This document shows, one piece after another, positions 1 through 13,315 of a stretch of 64,000 nucleotides of DNA. Below the pieces are notes generated by a model that had not been told where the DNA came from, made no database searches, and was given only the letters and a program-made list of their open reading frames with translations. The stretch comes from Chlorokybus atmophyticus (lineage: Eukaryota; Streptophyta; Chlorokybophyceae; Chlorokybales; Chlorokybaceae). Every line of letters begins with the position of its first letter. The first letter of the stretch is position 1. The stretch lies in assembly GCA_009103225.1 (NCBI GenBank), contig RHPI01000277.1:123785-187784 (forward strand), written 5' to 3'. The translations under genes and the position numbers were made by a program.

Positions 1-1072
1 GGGAGGGGGATGGGCGTGCGCGAGCCATTGTGCGTGCGTGTATGTGTCTAGGTGCGCGTATTGGAGCGTTGGCACAGGCGCAGGCGTGGGCGCGTAGGTC
101 ATGTGGATATGTGGGTAGGTGGGTGCACACGTATGCATGTGTGCACGTCTGGGCAGCAGAGAGGGGAGGGTTGTCAAGGTGATGCGGTTTGCCCTCAACG
201 TCACAGCTACCATCATTATGATAAACGTGGCTAATTAATGGCATGATGATGTGGTCGCGTGCTATCTGCGCGGAGGGCACTACTCAATAGTAATCCTAGT
301 AATAGTAGTAGCTACAATGCAATAAACTACAGGTAATCAAGTCATGTTTGCCACCTGTGTGGTTGCAAGAACACGTGTTATATAAATGTTCAAAATCAGT
401 ATTATCTTATATCAATGAAGGTGATGCACTTTTGTGTAGGTACAGGTTATCCTCATCAAGAAATTTAATGCTTGAGGATCAAGCCGCTAACGTCACACAA
501 TAAGATAATCGAGCGCTTTTGTGGCCAAGAGTTGGTAGCTGAAAAAGTCACATAAAATCTATAGTTGAAAGTGCAATGGTTTGCATTTTCTATTAGGCGG
601 TTTAGCAAGCTTCATACCAACACGTCATACCCTCGCTTATTGCACGAAGATTTGTGAACGACAAGCATGAAGAGAACAACCCCATTGATGGAATGATATA
701 TTGCAAGTGCAACATAACTCTTATAACAGAGGTTTAAACCCGCTATTATGGCTGTAAGTCCCACATATAAATTGTATTATACAATGGCGGCGTAAGTCCC
801 TTATAAGCCTGTGTATCGCATTATGATTGTCGGTTGGGCAATGATTACAGCCGTTATGTTTGCTGCGCTGCTTGATTGGGCACCTAAAACTGTGCCCCAA
901 ATAGGAATACGATTAACAACTCCAAACTGATCATCAGGCGACAACAAAGCGCTGCGCTGCGGCGTTTGCGCAAGCCGTCAGTGCGCGTGGCGTTGGTATG
1001 AGTCACTAACTTTGTAACTTGTCGCTGGCCGGTGTGTCGCTTTTCTCTGTTCCGCACGGGCTTGGGCCGCAC

Positions 1073-1098
1073 CATGCCATGCCATGCCATGCCATGCC
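1073..1098. repeat. Short (CATGC)n pentamer repeat
   Basis: About five direct copies of a CATGC pentamer (CCATG in register). No gene context is assigned. Confidence 0.9.
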
Positions 1099-3440
1099 TC
1101 GGAGGCAAGCAAGCGTGGGCAGTCGGGGTGGGCAACGTGCCGCGGCGGTGAGCATGCCACAAAATGGGTGAGGAGCAGTCTTCATCTCATGGACATCTCA
1201 AGACAGGTTGAGGCATTGCTTGCAACAACTGGGCTTGTTGGTCTAAGCGTAGCGTGGCATGTTTCTCATCAGCCTCTTGCAAGCGTGGTGGTGGTTTTGT
1301 GGTGTCTGCATGCCTGTGGGTATGCATCCTTGGGGCTGTGACACTGTTGTTGCTGATTGGTGTTGTAAGTGGCTGCTCTACTGTGTGCACATCAGTCTCC
1401 GTCCTATGTACTTGAAACAGTACTGTGCTGCTTATGTACGCCGAGGCGGCGCCTTGTGTCCGCCCGTCACCGTCGGACAGGCATGCTGCGTGTTTTTCCA
1501 AACATCAGCATGCCCTTGACACCAAGGTGGCAGCAGCAGACGAGGGTAGCTTGCCTGTGCCCGGTTAAGCACGAAATCCCCTCGTCATAAACCCGCTGCA
1601 GCATTGCACTGCAATTTGCGTGTGCAACTGCGTGGAACGTAGTCCTGCTACCGTCGCAGTGTGCATCGCGCCCATCAAGCTGTCTCGCATGTGCGTGGTG
1701 TAGCGAGCAGAAGCGCCGCGCTGTCAGTGCGTGCACGATGTACGTGCTGCGCCACACCAGGCGGCGTCAGGCAGGGAGTGTGTGGCACGCACTCAGTGTG
1801 TGCCACACTTTGCTAGAGCGTGGTCAGTGATTGTGCATTGTGCAGTCACTGCCCTGTTACGCACAGACGTCTATTGTGCATGTATGTGTGTATGCGCTTG
1901 TGGCTGGGTGCTTGCATGCGCATGTGGCGTAATGCAGTGCATAAGTTTGCGTAACTGCCACATGCTGCGGCAAAACAAGTATCTCACACAACATTGACAA
2001 CTTGGACGCCAAACCATCAGCGCAGATTGATATCTTCAGCCGACACATGTACAAGCTATGTATGGGTGGGCTGAACCCAGAAGTCGTACACCCGCATGAT
2101 TAACCGGCAGGGAACCAGAGCGAGTGCTGAAAACTATCTTCATTCCAACAGCGGTTGAGATGTGGCCGCTACTGCGTAGCAGCGGTGCTATTGGTAGCTG
2201 CCACTGTAGGTGTAGTATAGTTGGCCAGCCATGAAAGCTGCCAAACTGTACTACACAGTCGAAGGCAGCTGACTGTAGCACCGCTGTGTTGTGTACGCTG
2301 GCACACATTGATTGACAACTATTTTACTGACACGACCAGTAGCACAGCTGTGGAGAGGTGTCCAACAACAGTTGACAATATCGAATGCTGCAGACTGTGC
2401 CTCAACGCCTAGCAAAATTGTGATGTGTGTGCTGCTGAGGTAGTATATACAACACAGCTGTATGAAGGTGCAATCGATCTTGCCCCATGGAGCGTACTTG
2501 AGGTCAGCCACTGGTTGCCTCTGGTGGGTTGACTATGCTTGAGCTCGCAGTACGGCATGAATGGTCTGATTGCAGGTTCTGCATTACAACTTCAACAGCC
2601 TGCACTGTCCTTTGCGCGCAGGTGTCCGACCAGGTGACCACCTAGTACTACTCGTCCAGGTGCAAGTGAGTGAATACACAGGCTTGAAGCCTTGTGTAGC
2701 CTTGATACCAATGCTACTCCATTGACCACTGATAGTACTGAACACATTGACTGCTTACTCGCAGGATTGGCAGACACCGTACTGGACAGCTTCCTGATGT
2801 GTCATCAGCAAACTTGTTAAGGCCCTGCCACTTGCAGTTCGCCCACAACCCATTGCCTCTGCGACTGGCAGATGGTGCGGACAGATTGTGCCGGAAGGCC
2901 AATACGCACCATGCGAGGTGACAAGCTGCTGCACGTTGCATTTGCAGAATGCCACACACTATGGTACTCAGTGCCACAGTGTGTCGACTACGCATATTAA
3001 ACATGCTGCATAGTGCTTGCCCATTTGAGTCGCAGCGTATGTAAAGAGAGTCACAATGCAGACTGCTAGTTCCACCACATCCTCCGCGCTTCTAGTCGCT
3101 TGGCATGGAGTCGCTGAGTCTGTTCAGAATTACGAGTGTGCCTGGCGGGAACTCTTGAGAATCAGCTCGCCTGTACTACCTCGCAGGTGTGCAGGTACTA
3201 GGAGTAGCATTGTGGGAAGTGCTAGTGGTAGCAGGGCATGTGCGCATGCATGCACGCACACACGCGCGCCCGTGCGCGAGCACTCAAGAAACTATGTATG
3301 TGCACTCGCACACATATAGTTTTTCGACTCCCTTCATGTCCGCAAACAGTCACCCACCCCATCCCCCACCCACCACTCCACCACACACTCGCACGCAGGC
3401 ACATACACATGCACGAACGCACCGACGGGCGCGGGGAGGG

Positions 3441-3981
<541 letters not shown>

Positions 3982-6900
3982 GTGCGCAAGCACAGTTTGC
4001 ACTGTGCTCTCCGCACTTGTGTGGAGGTCTTGCGCATCAGGCCCGTAGTAGTGCTAGTAGCACTAGAACTACTATTACTGCTAAAGGTAGGAGCATTACC
4101 ACTACTGGTGTCAGTAGAATGCTACCAATAGAATGCTATCAATTCTACTACTACAAGCTGTAACAGGACTGTTAGTGCTGTTACTAGTGATGGCCAGTCC
4201 TAGTAGTACAGCATCCTGCAAGCGGGGGCTTCCGTCATTCTCATCATGGCGTTTTGTTATGCATCATCGATGCAGCTCTCTCTCTCTCTCTCTCTCTCAT
4301 CCAGCCGACATCGTCGCCACGGCTTTAACATCCCACGGCGGATTGCAATCGAGCGAGGCTGCGAGGCTCAAAACCATGACCTTGCCATGGGCATGTTGAT
4401 CTACGAACAAACTACGAAAGGACAAACACAACTGTTCTGAAGACAACATCAGGTGAAAAAGGCGCAGCACGCAAAAGCAGAGAGCTAGCAGGTTCTGCAA
4501 ATTTGGTCGCAAGTTGCCGCAGACACTATTGCCGGCGCACTCAGCGTGTGCCAATAGCACACATGCAATGCATGGGCATGACTCCTGCCATTTGGAAGTT
4601 GCGATGTGCCCATTCATGGCAACTCAATTTGAGCCCTTTCTGTTCCACGTCACATTGCCACGCTGGTTGCGCTTGAACACCGTTGCGAGGTCTCCACCTG
4701 CCGGCATCTGTATGGAGACATGCAGCAACAGCGACTGCCGCTATGGCGTCTGTAGTCAGCCTGACCAACAGGGTTACTCAACTATAGAGTCGGGACGGAA
4801 GTCTCCGTTGTTGATGGTTCTGCTTTTGGGATGTTGCGACTGTATTGGCTGCCTGTTCTGTCGCAACTTACCGCTGCTTTTGCACACATGCGCGCATGCA
4901 TGCATGCCACTGTGGGACAACGCGCACATGCATGCAAACTGTATGTACATGTACATGTACATGTGTCTGATCATATCTAGGTGAGTGCGCAGTATCTTGT
5001 GCACGCATTCTGCAGGGACACTGCATGATGCGCAGCACAGCCGCAGCCGCGCCACCGCTCCAGGTGAGGTAGTCCCGGTACCGGCACCCACGGCACAGTA
5101 CTGTACACAACGTCTTGCTGCACCACGCACACGCAAGAACGCATTAGCTGCTCAACAAGTGTTACATCGCGTGATGGTCGCAGGCGGAGTGGAGAGCGGT
5201 GGTAGGTTTTATGCTGAAGAAACAATAGCTGCAGTAGCCCAGTTGTCGGTTACTACCACAACATGACCACATTAGTCGGTAAGTTGTCGCGAACGTTGTT
5301 GTGGTTGTGTTGTGTACAACTGTAGCACACGACTGCAGCTGGCAAGTCCAGGCGAGGTTGAGGCAGTACACAACCAAGCTTGATGTACCTTCCGATCATG
5401 AGATGAGGCAAGACAAGCTTCTCTCGGTTGCATTGCTTGCATGCTGTCCATTTTGTGCTTGACCCAAACATGTTGCCTTTGCGACCACATGTCACAAGCC
5501 ACCATTGCTCACGCGCACAATGTACCTGTGTTCGGGTAGCCGCCAACCAATGCCCTGCCTGGCCAAGTCCCCCGCGATTGCAGCATAGTGAAGTCATGAT
5601 ACATTTTCCGAGCATGTTCTATTTGAAACCTCCTCTTGAGCACGCATAAGACGGCATGTGCTCACATGTCGCTTTATGTACACCTCAAAAAGGCAGACCG
5701 CTCACAAACTTGAAGATCAAATTCGTCGGCGATCGGTCACTTACTTAGAGATGTGCAGGGACATCCGAAAAGGCTGCCTCACGCATGCACAGGAGTTTCC
5801 TGTAGAACCTGATCGGACAGTCCAGTCTGCTTTCAATGTGCTGCAACGCGGGAGACGTGGCGAGGCGTGGGCGTGCGTGCGGAGGAGGGAGGAGGGGGTT
5901 ATGCATGCAGTATCCACGAGCAGTTGTGCGCATGCCCCCATGCAAGTGTGGGCGTGTGGGTGGGCATGCGTACATGCGTGTGTACGTCTATGTGTATGTG
6001 TATGTGTATGTGTGCGTGCGGTGTGTGCGTGTGGTGGTGGCTACATGCAGCCTTGGACAAGCAGCTCTTGTCGTTGCTGTCACAGGATAGACGTGGATGG
6101 TTGGCTAGTGCATCGGTAGGTGGTCCACCTACGCTTGCACTAGGTGCTAGCGTGTGTGTAAGCGTGTGTCTGGGGAAAGGGGGAGGGGAGGAGGGGGGGA
6201 GTCGTAGTGCTGTGTTGCACTGCGTGCGTGCGTGGCGGCACGGCTACGGACCGTCATGATGACTTTGAATAGGCAGGTACGATGAAGCGGTTGCGTGCAG
6301 TGTGCATGGAGGTACTCTGAAACACTCATCCTGCTTGTGCAGGATTGACATCGTTACACTTCTTGCTAGCGGGACAGGCAGCATGTCGGATGCATGACGG
6401 TTTGGAACTCTTATAGTGTTTCAGGCAGGCAACCTGTGTGGCTAGAGCTGCAGGAACACGTGCAAAGATGGGAGACGGGTGAAGTTGCTACCAGCATAAT
6501 ATGCTTATGCATTAGATTGGGCCAACGGCGCTGAAGACAAGGGGTGACGGCGGGAGTGGTGGTGACAGCGGCAACGACAGAGATTGTGGCATGTTTGGAG
6601 GGCGGTCGGCGGTATGCGCGCGGGGCGAGTATGTGTTGGGTGTCTTGAGCGTGCTGTGACCAACAGTCGGGAGCTACTGGCGTTGTGCTGGAACCCTGTA
6701 CATTTGTATACAGTGTGCTTTGCTCGGTTGAACGGCTTCTCAAGGCAAGGCCCACGTTGGCTCAGCTACCTTAGCATCGCACACGCGCACATTAAACACA
6801 GGCATACAATATGCGAAAAGAGCACTGACTGACTGAGCGGCTCACTTAGTCAGAGCAGTGCTCCCGGAGAGGTAAAATCCATAGCCTTGTTGCACAGCAC

Positions 6901-7923
6901 CCATGTTCACTGCACTCAGACAGCAATGTATGCATGCGAGTGCGTGCATGCCAGTGCACTGTAGCAGCAGCTCAGGTGACAGAAGCAGATGAAAGAGAGA
7001 CACGCATTCGCTTATTCGCGAATCCCCACCGGGCGCAAAAGAATTGCGCGCGTGTGGGTAACCATCCAAAGGCAGTATTGGAGAATGGTTACGAATTTTC
7101 ATTGTGAGGAAGTCGACTGAGTCGGTGCGCAGGGTCGCTCCTGCGCGCGGCAATGTGGCATGTCGCCGCGGAAACCACGTGGCAAGACCGGTAATGGCTG
7201 GTCATGACCGAACGCGAGCAAGTCTTGCCGGTCATGAAGGACCAAGATGTGCAGGTTCAATCGCGGTTAAAGTTGGATCGAATGCCGGTTAATGCGGAAT
7301 AGGCTAAGAAGGGCTTATGAAGCATTAATAAGCAATACACAACCTCTCATGGTAGCGACATTTGCTACCATGGCCTCGTTGGCTAAGCCACGAGTTACAC
7401 TTGTTGCGGACTTCTTCATGTCTAATGTCCATCGGGGTAGTTCAAAAGCTCTACTTGGCCTTCATTTAAATATTGCGATTGTTGTTGGCTGTGAATGTAT
7501 CTGGGCGTGCAACTTGCATGGCCTCTTTCCGCTTTGGGGGTTTGCTTTTAGCAACTCTTGTGAAAGTTATATGATGGTGACATTTATGGTTGAGTAACTC
7601 CAGCGCTCTTCAATTGTTGTTGAACACGCTTTCCTGCTAGTAGTGTAGGGCCCTGGTCGTGATTGGATGTTGTTGCTCTGCTATGCGACCGCATGCAAAT
7701 CATATGTACTGTTGTTGATCACCTCCAAAGACGGTGGTCATATTTGCTTCCGACGCAATCTCACATGGCTTGTACAAGCATTTTAACGTCACATATGCTT
7801 ACACTGTCAGCCATGTGCTCTAACTTGCACCAAGCTCAAAGGCCCCCTAACAGCCCTAGATGCTTTTGGCCGAGAGACACCACAACCCACCAACAACATG
7901 TTGGCTCGCGTGTTGTACGCCCC

Positions 7924-9678
7924 TTACACTTGAGACCCCAACTCAGGCCACATGCTTTTCACCAGCTTCCGGAACCACTCCTGATCCCTTACAAGATCAA
8001 AGTCCCGATCCTTCTCCAACTCTTTCACATCAATCCCGCCCGCATCAACGAGTTGTCGCAGTGCGAACGCCGCATCGTGTTGTTGCCCGCACAACGCGGA
8101 GACAAGAAACCAGTTGTACATTGCGTCGCACTGCTCCAAGAAGGATGTTGTGGCCCATATAGAATCGGACCCGCGGTCGCCGGCGAGCACGCGCTTGTAG
8201 AAGTGGGCGCTGTGGGTGAAGTGGGCGTGTGCGGAGGGGGGGTCGGAGGAGGACTTGAGCTTGCCCGCGGTCATGTGGGTCTCTGTGAGTAGCATGGTGG
8301 TGAGACATGATGCGTGCGTGCAACTTGCTGTGACATGCCCTTTCAGAGTTGCATGTGAGCGCGCATGGGCATGTGTGTGTACTTGTGCATTTGTATTGCA
8401 TGCACGCGCGCGCGTGTCTACCTGACAGATGCTTGTACGTGTAACATGTTGTGACATGCTCTTTCAGACGTGTGTACGCGTGCGTGTGCGCATGCATGCA
8501 GTGTTGTGATGTCCTTGCCTGCCATGCCAAGGGCGGCGTCCGTGTTGTTGGCGCTAACGAGGAGGGCGGCTTTGTACCCGTCGTTAGCGGCAGCCTCAAG
8601 CAGGCGGAAGCCTTCCTCCTGCCGTCCTTCCGTGCACAGCCTCTCACCATGTGCTGAGTACCAACAACAAAAGTAAGGACGGCAGCCTGCGCTTGACGTG
8701 TGCTTGGTTGTGCGTCATCTTCAACATAGGAGAAGGTGCATGCACGCGCAACCCCATGAGTTTGAGCCCACCAACATGCGCACACGTGGGTGCGTACATG
8801 CTCAAGTGCCGTGTACACGCAACGCATGCAACGCCTGATGCATGCATGTGCACACCTAAGCGCGCACACACACCCCAGCACGCTCGCAGGCACACACGCA
8901 TGCGCCAGCCTGGCACACACCCAACATGCATCCCACTCACGCACCTGCCAGGACGTCCCCCAGCGCATTGAGCGTATCCGTATCCGTCCCCTTCCTCATC
9001 CCCGCCGCCGTCCTGAGCTTCTCCTCCGCTCTCTCATACGCCCCCTCCGCCTCCCCCCCCCTCCCCCGCCCCCTCGCGTTCTGCGCGTAGGAGTACAGCC
9101 CCACGCCCCAGTCGTGCAGCAGCCCCGCCAGGTCGTGGCCCAGGCGCGAGTCCGAGGCAGAGCACGCCGACGCGTACGCGGCGAAACCGCGCTCGTACGC
9201 CGCCAGGCCGCGAGCGTAGCGATCCTCGTCCTCGTGGTGGTGGCCGTCGAGTTCAGCGAGGTGGATGGAGCAGGAGGCGAGGCTGGACAGCGAGTCGGGG
9301 TCGGGGGAGGAGGTGGAGTGGGAGAGGGCGGCGGCGTAGAGCTCCTCTGCGCGATGAAGAAGCGCCTGGGGGAGAATGGCTCTGTGAATGTGCGTGCGTG
9401 TGCGCGCATAGGCGTATGTGCGCGCATGGTTGTATGTGCACGTGCGTGCGTGCGTGAATGTGTGTCTGTGTGATTCTGTGATGTGTGTGTGTGTGCACGC
9501 TCACATGCATGGATAGGTTCGTACGTGTGCAAGTGCATGTGCAGGTGCACGCGCGTGCACGTGTGTGTGCATGCGTGCAGTTTCGAGTGTGTCTATGTGC
9601 GTGTTCGAGGATGCGTGCATGCTTGCTGCACACGCACGCACGCACGCACGCATCTGCACGCATATCCATACAACCACC

Positions 9679-9773
<95 letters not shown>

Positions 9774-11099
9774 NTTCATGTCCCTTCCCGTCTCCCCCAT
9801 GGCCATCCTCTCCATCGCGTCCGCGGCCCCGCTCACGGCCTCCTCGTAGTCGTCATCACCACCGCCAAGCGATGCAACCGCGTGCTCGTAGGACGCCGCG
9901 GCCTCGTGCGTGAGAGACATCGCGGTGTGATGGGCAGAAGATTCTGTGATCGGTGCGTGTGCGTGTGCGTGTGCGAGTGTGTGTGAAACAGACATGTTGG
10001 GAGCTGAGTCGCACCTAGTTTGGCCGTCTCGGCGCTGAGCATGCGGGGCGCCTTGGCTCTAGCCGCCAGCACCACTGTGTCCGCGAGTCGCAACAAGGTC
10101 CCTCCCTGATTTGTTGCGAGTAGCGCAGAGTCAAACAGGTTGCGGTTGACCTCAATCTCCCACCCACTCAACAACGCACGCACTCTTGCACTCACACGAT
10201 CGCGCACTGCATGCGGTCGCGGCTCGCACTCGGCCACCCGCTCACTCACTCACTCACTCTGGGGTCACGCGCTCACACTCGCAACAGCAACAGCAACACC
10301 AACTACATACCAGCAGTAGAAGTCTCTGCCGTACGCGTCCATCGCCAGCGACCAAGCCGCTCACCGCGGACGCGGACGAGGCGGCGGGCTGATGCTGATG
10401 CTGATGCTGCTGGTTGTCATTGAGGCTGTGTCGCAGGAGTTCGGCGGCGCGTTCGAGGAGTGGCAGCGACTCCGCGGGGCTGCCGCGACGGTCGGCGCGC
10501 TGGAGGAGGGACTCAGCCTCTGCTCAGAGAGAGAGAGAGAGAGAGAGTGTGTGTGTGTGCGCGCGTGTGCGCGTGTGTGTGTGTGTGTCAAGGTACAAAC
10601 GTTGCCCTTCCATTATTCACCACCATACCTATAGATAGATACTACACATCTGCGAACCGAAAATGAGATACTCTTCATGCGCTTTGGAATGGAAGAATTG
10701 CCAATATGGTTGGTATGTTGTGCTGTGTGTGTCATGCTGCACTCATCCTGCATGTGTGCAAGACGCGAACGCATGCACCGCGCTGGATCAGCACAAGTGG
10801 CTTGAAGAAAGTGGTGGGCGTTGGAAAAAACCAACTGTACATCATACAAGCGTGTTTTGCATGCGAGTGGCAAATGGAACCAAACACCAAAAAGAGAAAC
10901 TGCATGCAAACACAAACTGCATGCACCTGCCAGCACAGGGTCCTCCCCAGACTTCCCAGGAGCTCCTCCACCTCCACCTCCACCTCTTCCTTCTCCTCCT
11001 CGACCTGCTCCTCGTCGACGCGGCATCCTTCGCCCGCCGCCGCCGCCGCTGTTGCCGCCGCCGCTTCGGCTAGCTCGGTTAAACGGTCAGTTAGGTTAA
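7924..11099 (-). CDS. TPR-like protein, multi-exon; 5' end not resolved
   Basis: A minus-strand gene rebuilt from exons 11099-10927, 10517-10365, 10156-10015, 9943 to about 9775 (running into poly-C and an N), 9365-8945, 8651-8519 and 8282-7924. Stop TAA is at 7926-7924. Phases agree at every junction checked. The intron after 8519 uses a GC donor (CAG|GCAAGG). The protein is built of short amphipathic helices of TPR type, for example LLERAAELLRHSL, ALLHRAEELYAAALS and GFRLLEAAANDGYKAALLVS. It has an acidic Glu/Val-rich stretch in the first visible exon and ends in MWPELGSQV. The role is presumably protein-protein interaction; no partner can be inferred. At least one further exon must lie upstream of 11099, because that exon begins in mid-codon. 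The poly-C array and N at 9680-9774 may hide an exon junction. The TPR assignment rests on helix pattern, not on a named orthologue. Confidence 0.72.
9680..9774. repeat. Poly(C) run (poly(G) on -) ending in a single N
   Basis: 94 consecutive C followed by N, between two exons of the TPR-like gene. It may be a real G-tract intron segment or an assembly or chemistry artefact: all three N runs in this window also touch G or C homopolymers. Confidence 0.9.
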
Positions 11100-11545
11100 C
11101 TGATAGCAAACCCAGGTGTCAGCTGAGTTGTAGATATCTCGTATGCAAGAGGGGGCGCTGACGGATATCCTTACGGCAGGAGAAGATGTCATAACCCTAA
11201 CCCAGCTTGCCTGGCTGACGCTTAAACTGAGGAGGCGGCGGCGGCGGCGGCGGTGGTGGTGCTGTCCAAGGCGTTGGAGGCCAAGCTGCGGGTGCATAGG
11301 ACAGCTGCTGAAGCGGTCTTGGCTTGGAGGCAGTTGCTGGTTGCGGATTGCTGTTGTCTGCAGTCGTCGTTGCGGAGGGGAGGCCGTGTTTCGTCTGGCC
11401 TGGCCTGGTCTACCGTAGGTGGTCTGGCCTGGCCTGGCCTGGGCTGGACTGATTGGTTCGGGTCAGCACAGCACGCGGACCTGGCCAGAACGCAGAACAC
11501 GAACGACTCAATTAGAGTTGCACGACACCGCAGTAAACAGACAGC
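11100..11545. promoter_or_regulatory. Divergent promoter region, TPR-like gene / bL17
   Basis: This stretch separates the minus-strand TPR-like gene from the plus-strand bL17 gene. It contains AACCCTAACCC at 11193-11203, which resembles the plant telo-box found upstream of many ribosomal protein genes. It also has a GGCCTGG-type repeat at 11396-11452 that recurs in the PDAT/ureidoglycine aminohydrolase promoter. It must also hold the unresolved 5' exon of the TPR-like gene. The regulatory role is inferred from position only. Confidence 0.45.
11396..11452. repeat. GGCCTGG/GGTCTGG tandem motif, copy 1
   Basis: Repeated GGTCTGGCCTGG and GGCCTGGCCTGG units. The same composite motif occurs in reverse orientation at 18352-18440 and 49107-49172. 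Confidence 0.8.
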
Positions 11546-12756
11546 ATGGTGACGCATAGGGTAGCGTTCCGCAAGCTTGGCCGTCCCACCGCGCACAGGC
11601 TGTCCATGCTCAAGACCATGGTCTCGCAGGTGCGCGTGTGTGTGATTGTACGTTGGTGTTTGTGAGTTTTGTCTTGTTGATGGTTTGTCGTTAACCGCAA
11701 GCGATCCCTGTGTCTTCACAACCACTCGAGAGACTAGCATGCTAGCAAAATCTGTTTCGTCCTTCACTTCACTTCACTGCAAGCAAGGGGCACCTTGCTC
11801 CGGTGTCAGTGTGTAACCACTTGGGAGCTTGAGTGAGCCTCGTGTTGTTGTCAATGTTGGCACTCTTTATCGCATTTGCACGGGTACGAGTGTGACAACA
11901 CAACACCAGCTTATGTGTCACACAAGCCGCCTCTCAACCAACTTAACAGGAAGTGCATGGGTTTGTGTGTTGCTGACACAGCCATGCAATGCGTGTGTCG
12001 TTGCACCGGTCAATCCATTTGTTGCTTTGCTCGTTGCATTGCCTTTGCTGCTCAGTAGTTAATTGTCAAAACCAGTCGCACCTAGAGCAGTGGTGTCTGT
12101 CAACATTTCAAACTTTGTGTCAGTTATTGTGGAAATGCATAGAGTGAGACAATTCAAGGCATGTGGTTTTGTTGGCTGGAGGTTGACGTGTGTATTGTTG
12201 TTGCGTGTGCAGTTGATCGAGCACGAGAGGATTGAGACGACGGTGGCGAAGGCGAAGGAGCTGCGTCGCGTGGCGGACCAGGTGGTGACGATGGGCAAGG
12301 AGGGCACGCTCGCCGCGCGACGACGCGCAGCCGCCGTCGTGCGAGGAGACCAAAACCTGCAGAAGCTGTTCACGGTCCTTGCCGATCGATACAAACACCG
12401 AGAAGGTGGGGGCGTGCACACACACACGCGCACGCACATGTGCACATGCACACCTGTCAGTGCGCACGCGCTGTGTGTGACACACATGCACGCAAGCACA
12501 AACATGCATCGCACACTCAGGCATACACATGCACACGCACAAGCGGTGATTGACACACGCACGTGCAGGCGGGTACACGCGCGTGCTGCAGACGGGTCAG
12601 AGGCAAGGGGACGGCGCGCACATGGCGTACATCGAGTACGTCGATCGAGACGGGGAGCTGCGGCCGGCGCGACCACCGCGACCACCGTCCATGATGCAAC
12701 ACACGTCCATACTCCCGCCCGCAGCCCAGCCATCAACATTACCATCGAGCCAATAG
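11546..12756 (+). CDS. Mitochondrial ribosomal protein L17 (bL17m), 154 aa
   Basis: Three exons: 11546-11629, 12213-12405 and 12569-12756. GT-AG splice sites agree in phase, and the stop is TAG at 12754-12756. The product is a large-subunit ribosomal protein that sits near the exit tunnel. The N-terminus carries the family signature [19 protein letters not shown], followed by [33 protein letters not shown], the [15 protein letters not shown] loop and MAYIEYVD. The match is closer to plant mitochondrial L17 than to the plastid or bacterial form, notably the [12 protein letters not shown] and [16 protein letters not shown] regions. The proline-rich tail extends beyond the roughly 120-residue bacterial protein, as in mitochondrial homologues. 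No cleavable presequence is visible, also as in plant mitochondrial L17. Intron 2 is almost entirely CA/TG/CG repeat. Confidence 0.93.
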
Positions 12757-13315
12757 TCTTACCAACTGCTTGTGTCATCAGCCTTGCGCATTCACATAGT
12801 TCGTGTCACGCGACTCGTGTGGCACATGAGGCTGAAAAGGAGCACCGTTACATGCAAACGCAGACTTGTATTGCGAGGCACGAGTGAAGCGTAGTCCCCT
12901 TGAGGATAGCAGCGTGCAGCTTGACAACATTTGCACACAACGCAGATAAGGTTCGCACCACGCTGCTCCCATGGATGAGGCTTCCATCAATTGCTGACTC
13001 AATGCAGTGCTTGAGCTTATATATATTGCCTTTTGCGTCTTGCACCTTAAACATTATGGTGACTAGCTGTGCATTTTTGTGTTCGCGTGCACACATAAGC
13101 GAAGTCGCATTTTTGTTGGCCAACATATCTGTATTTCACCTCATCATAATGTCTGTTGTACCAACCGTCGGTATGGTATGGTTCACAACAGGCAAGGAGC
13201 AAGTGCATACACTATCCATGAGCTCTACCAGTTGACATCAATATCTGATGTCGAGTGAGTCTGTGTGAGTGTGCGTGTGCACGTGAGTGTGTGTGTGGAT
13301 ATGTGCATGCATGTG

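Noticed and set aside
7183-7290. tRNA or structured RNA with B-box-like GGTTCAATC at 7254
   Set aside because: No matching A box or acceptor stem; only weak 8-bp pairing.
9483-9986. Poly-Pro or poly-Gly ORFs across the poly-C run
   Set aside because: Homopolymer artefact; the real exons on - flank it.
10392-10666. CRISPR-like or phage features around short repeats
   Set aside because: Eukaryotic spliced context; repeats are simple sequence without spacers.
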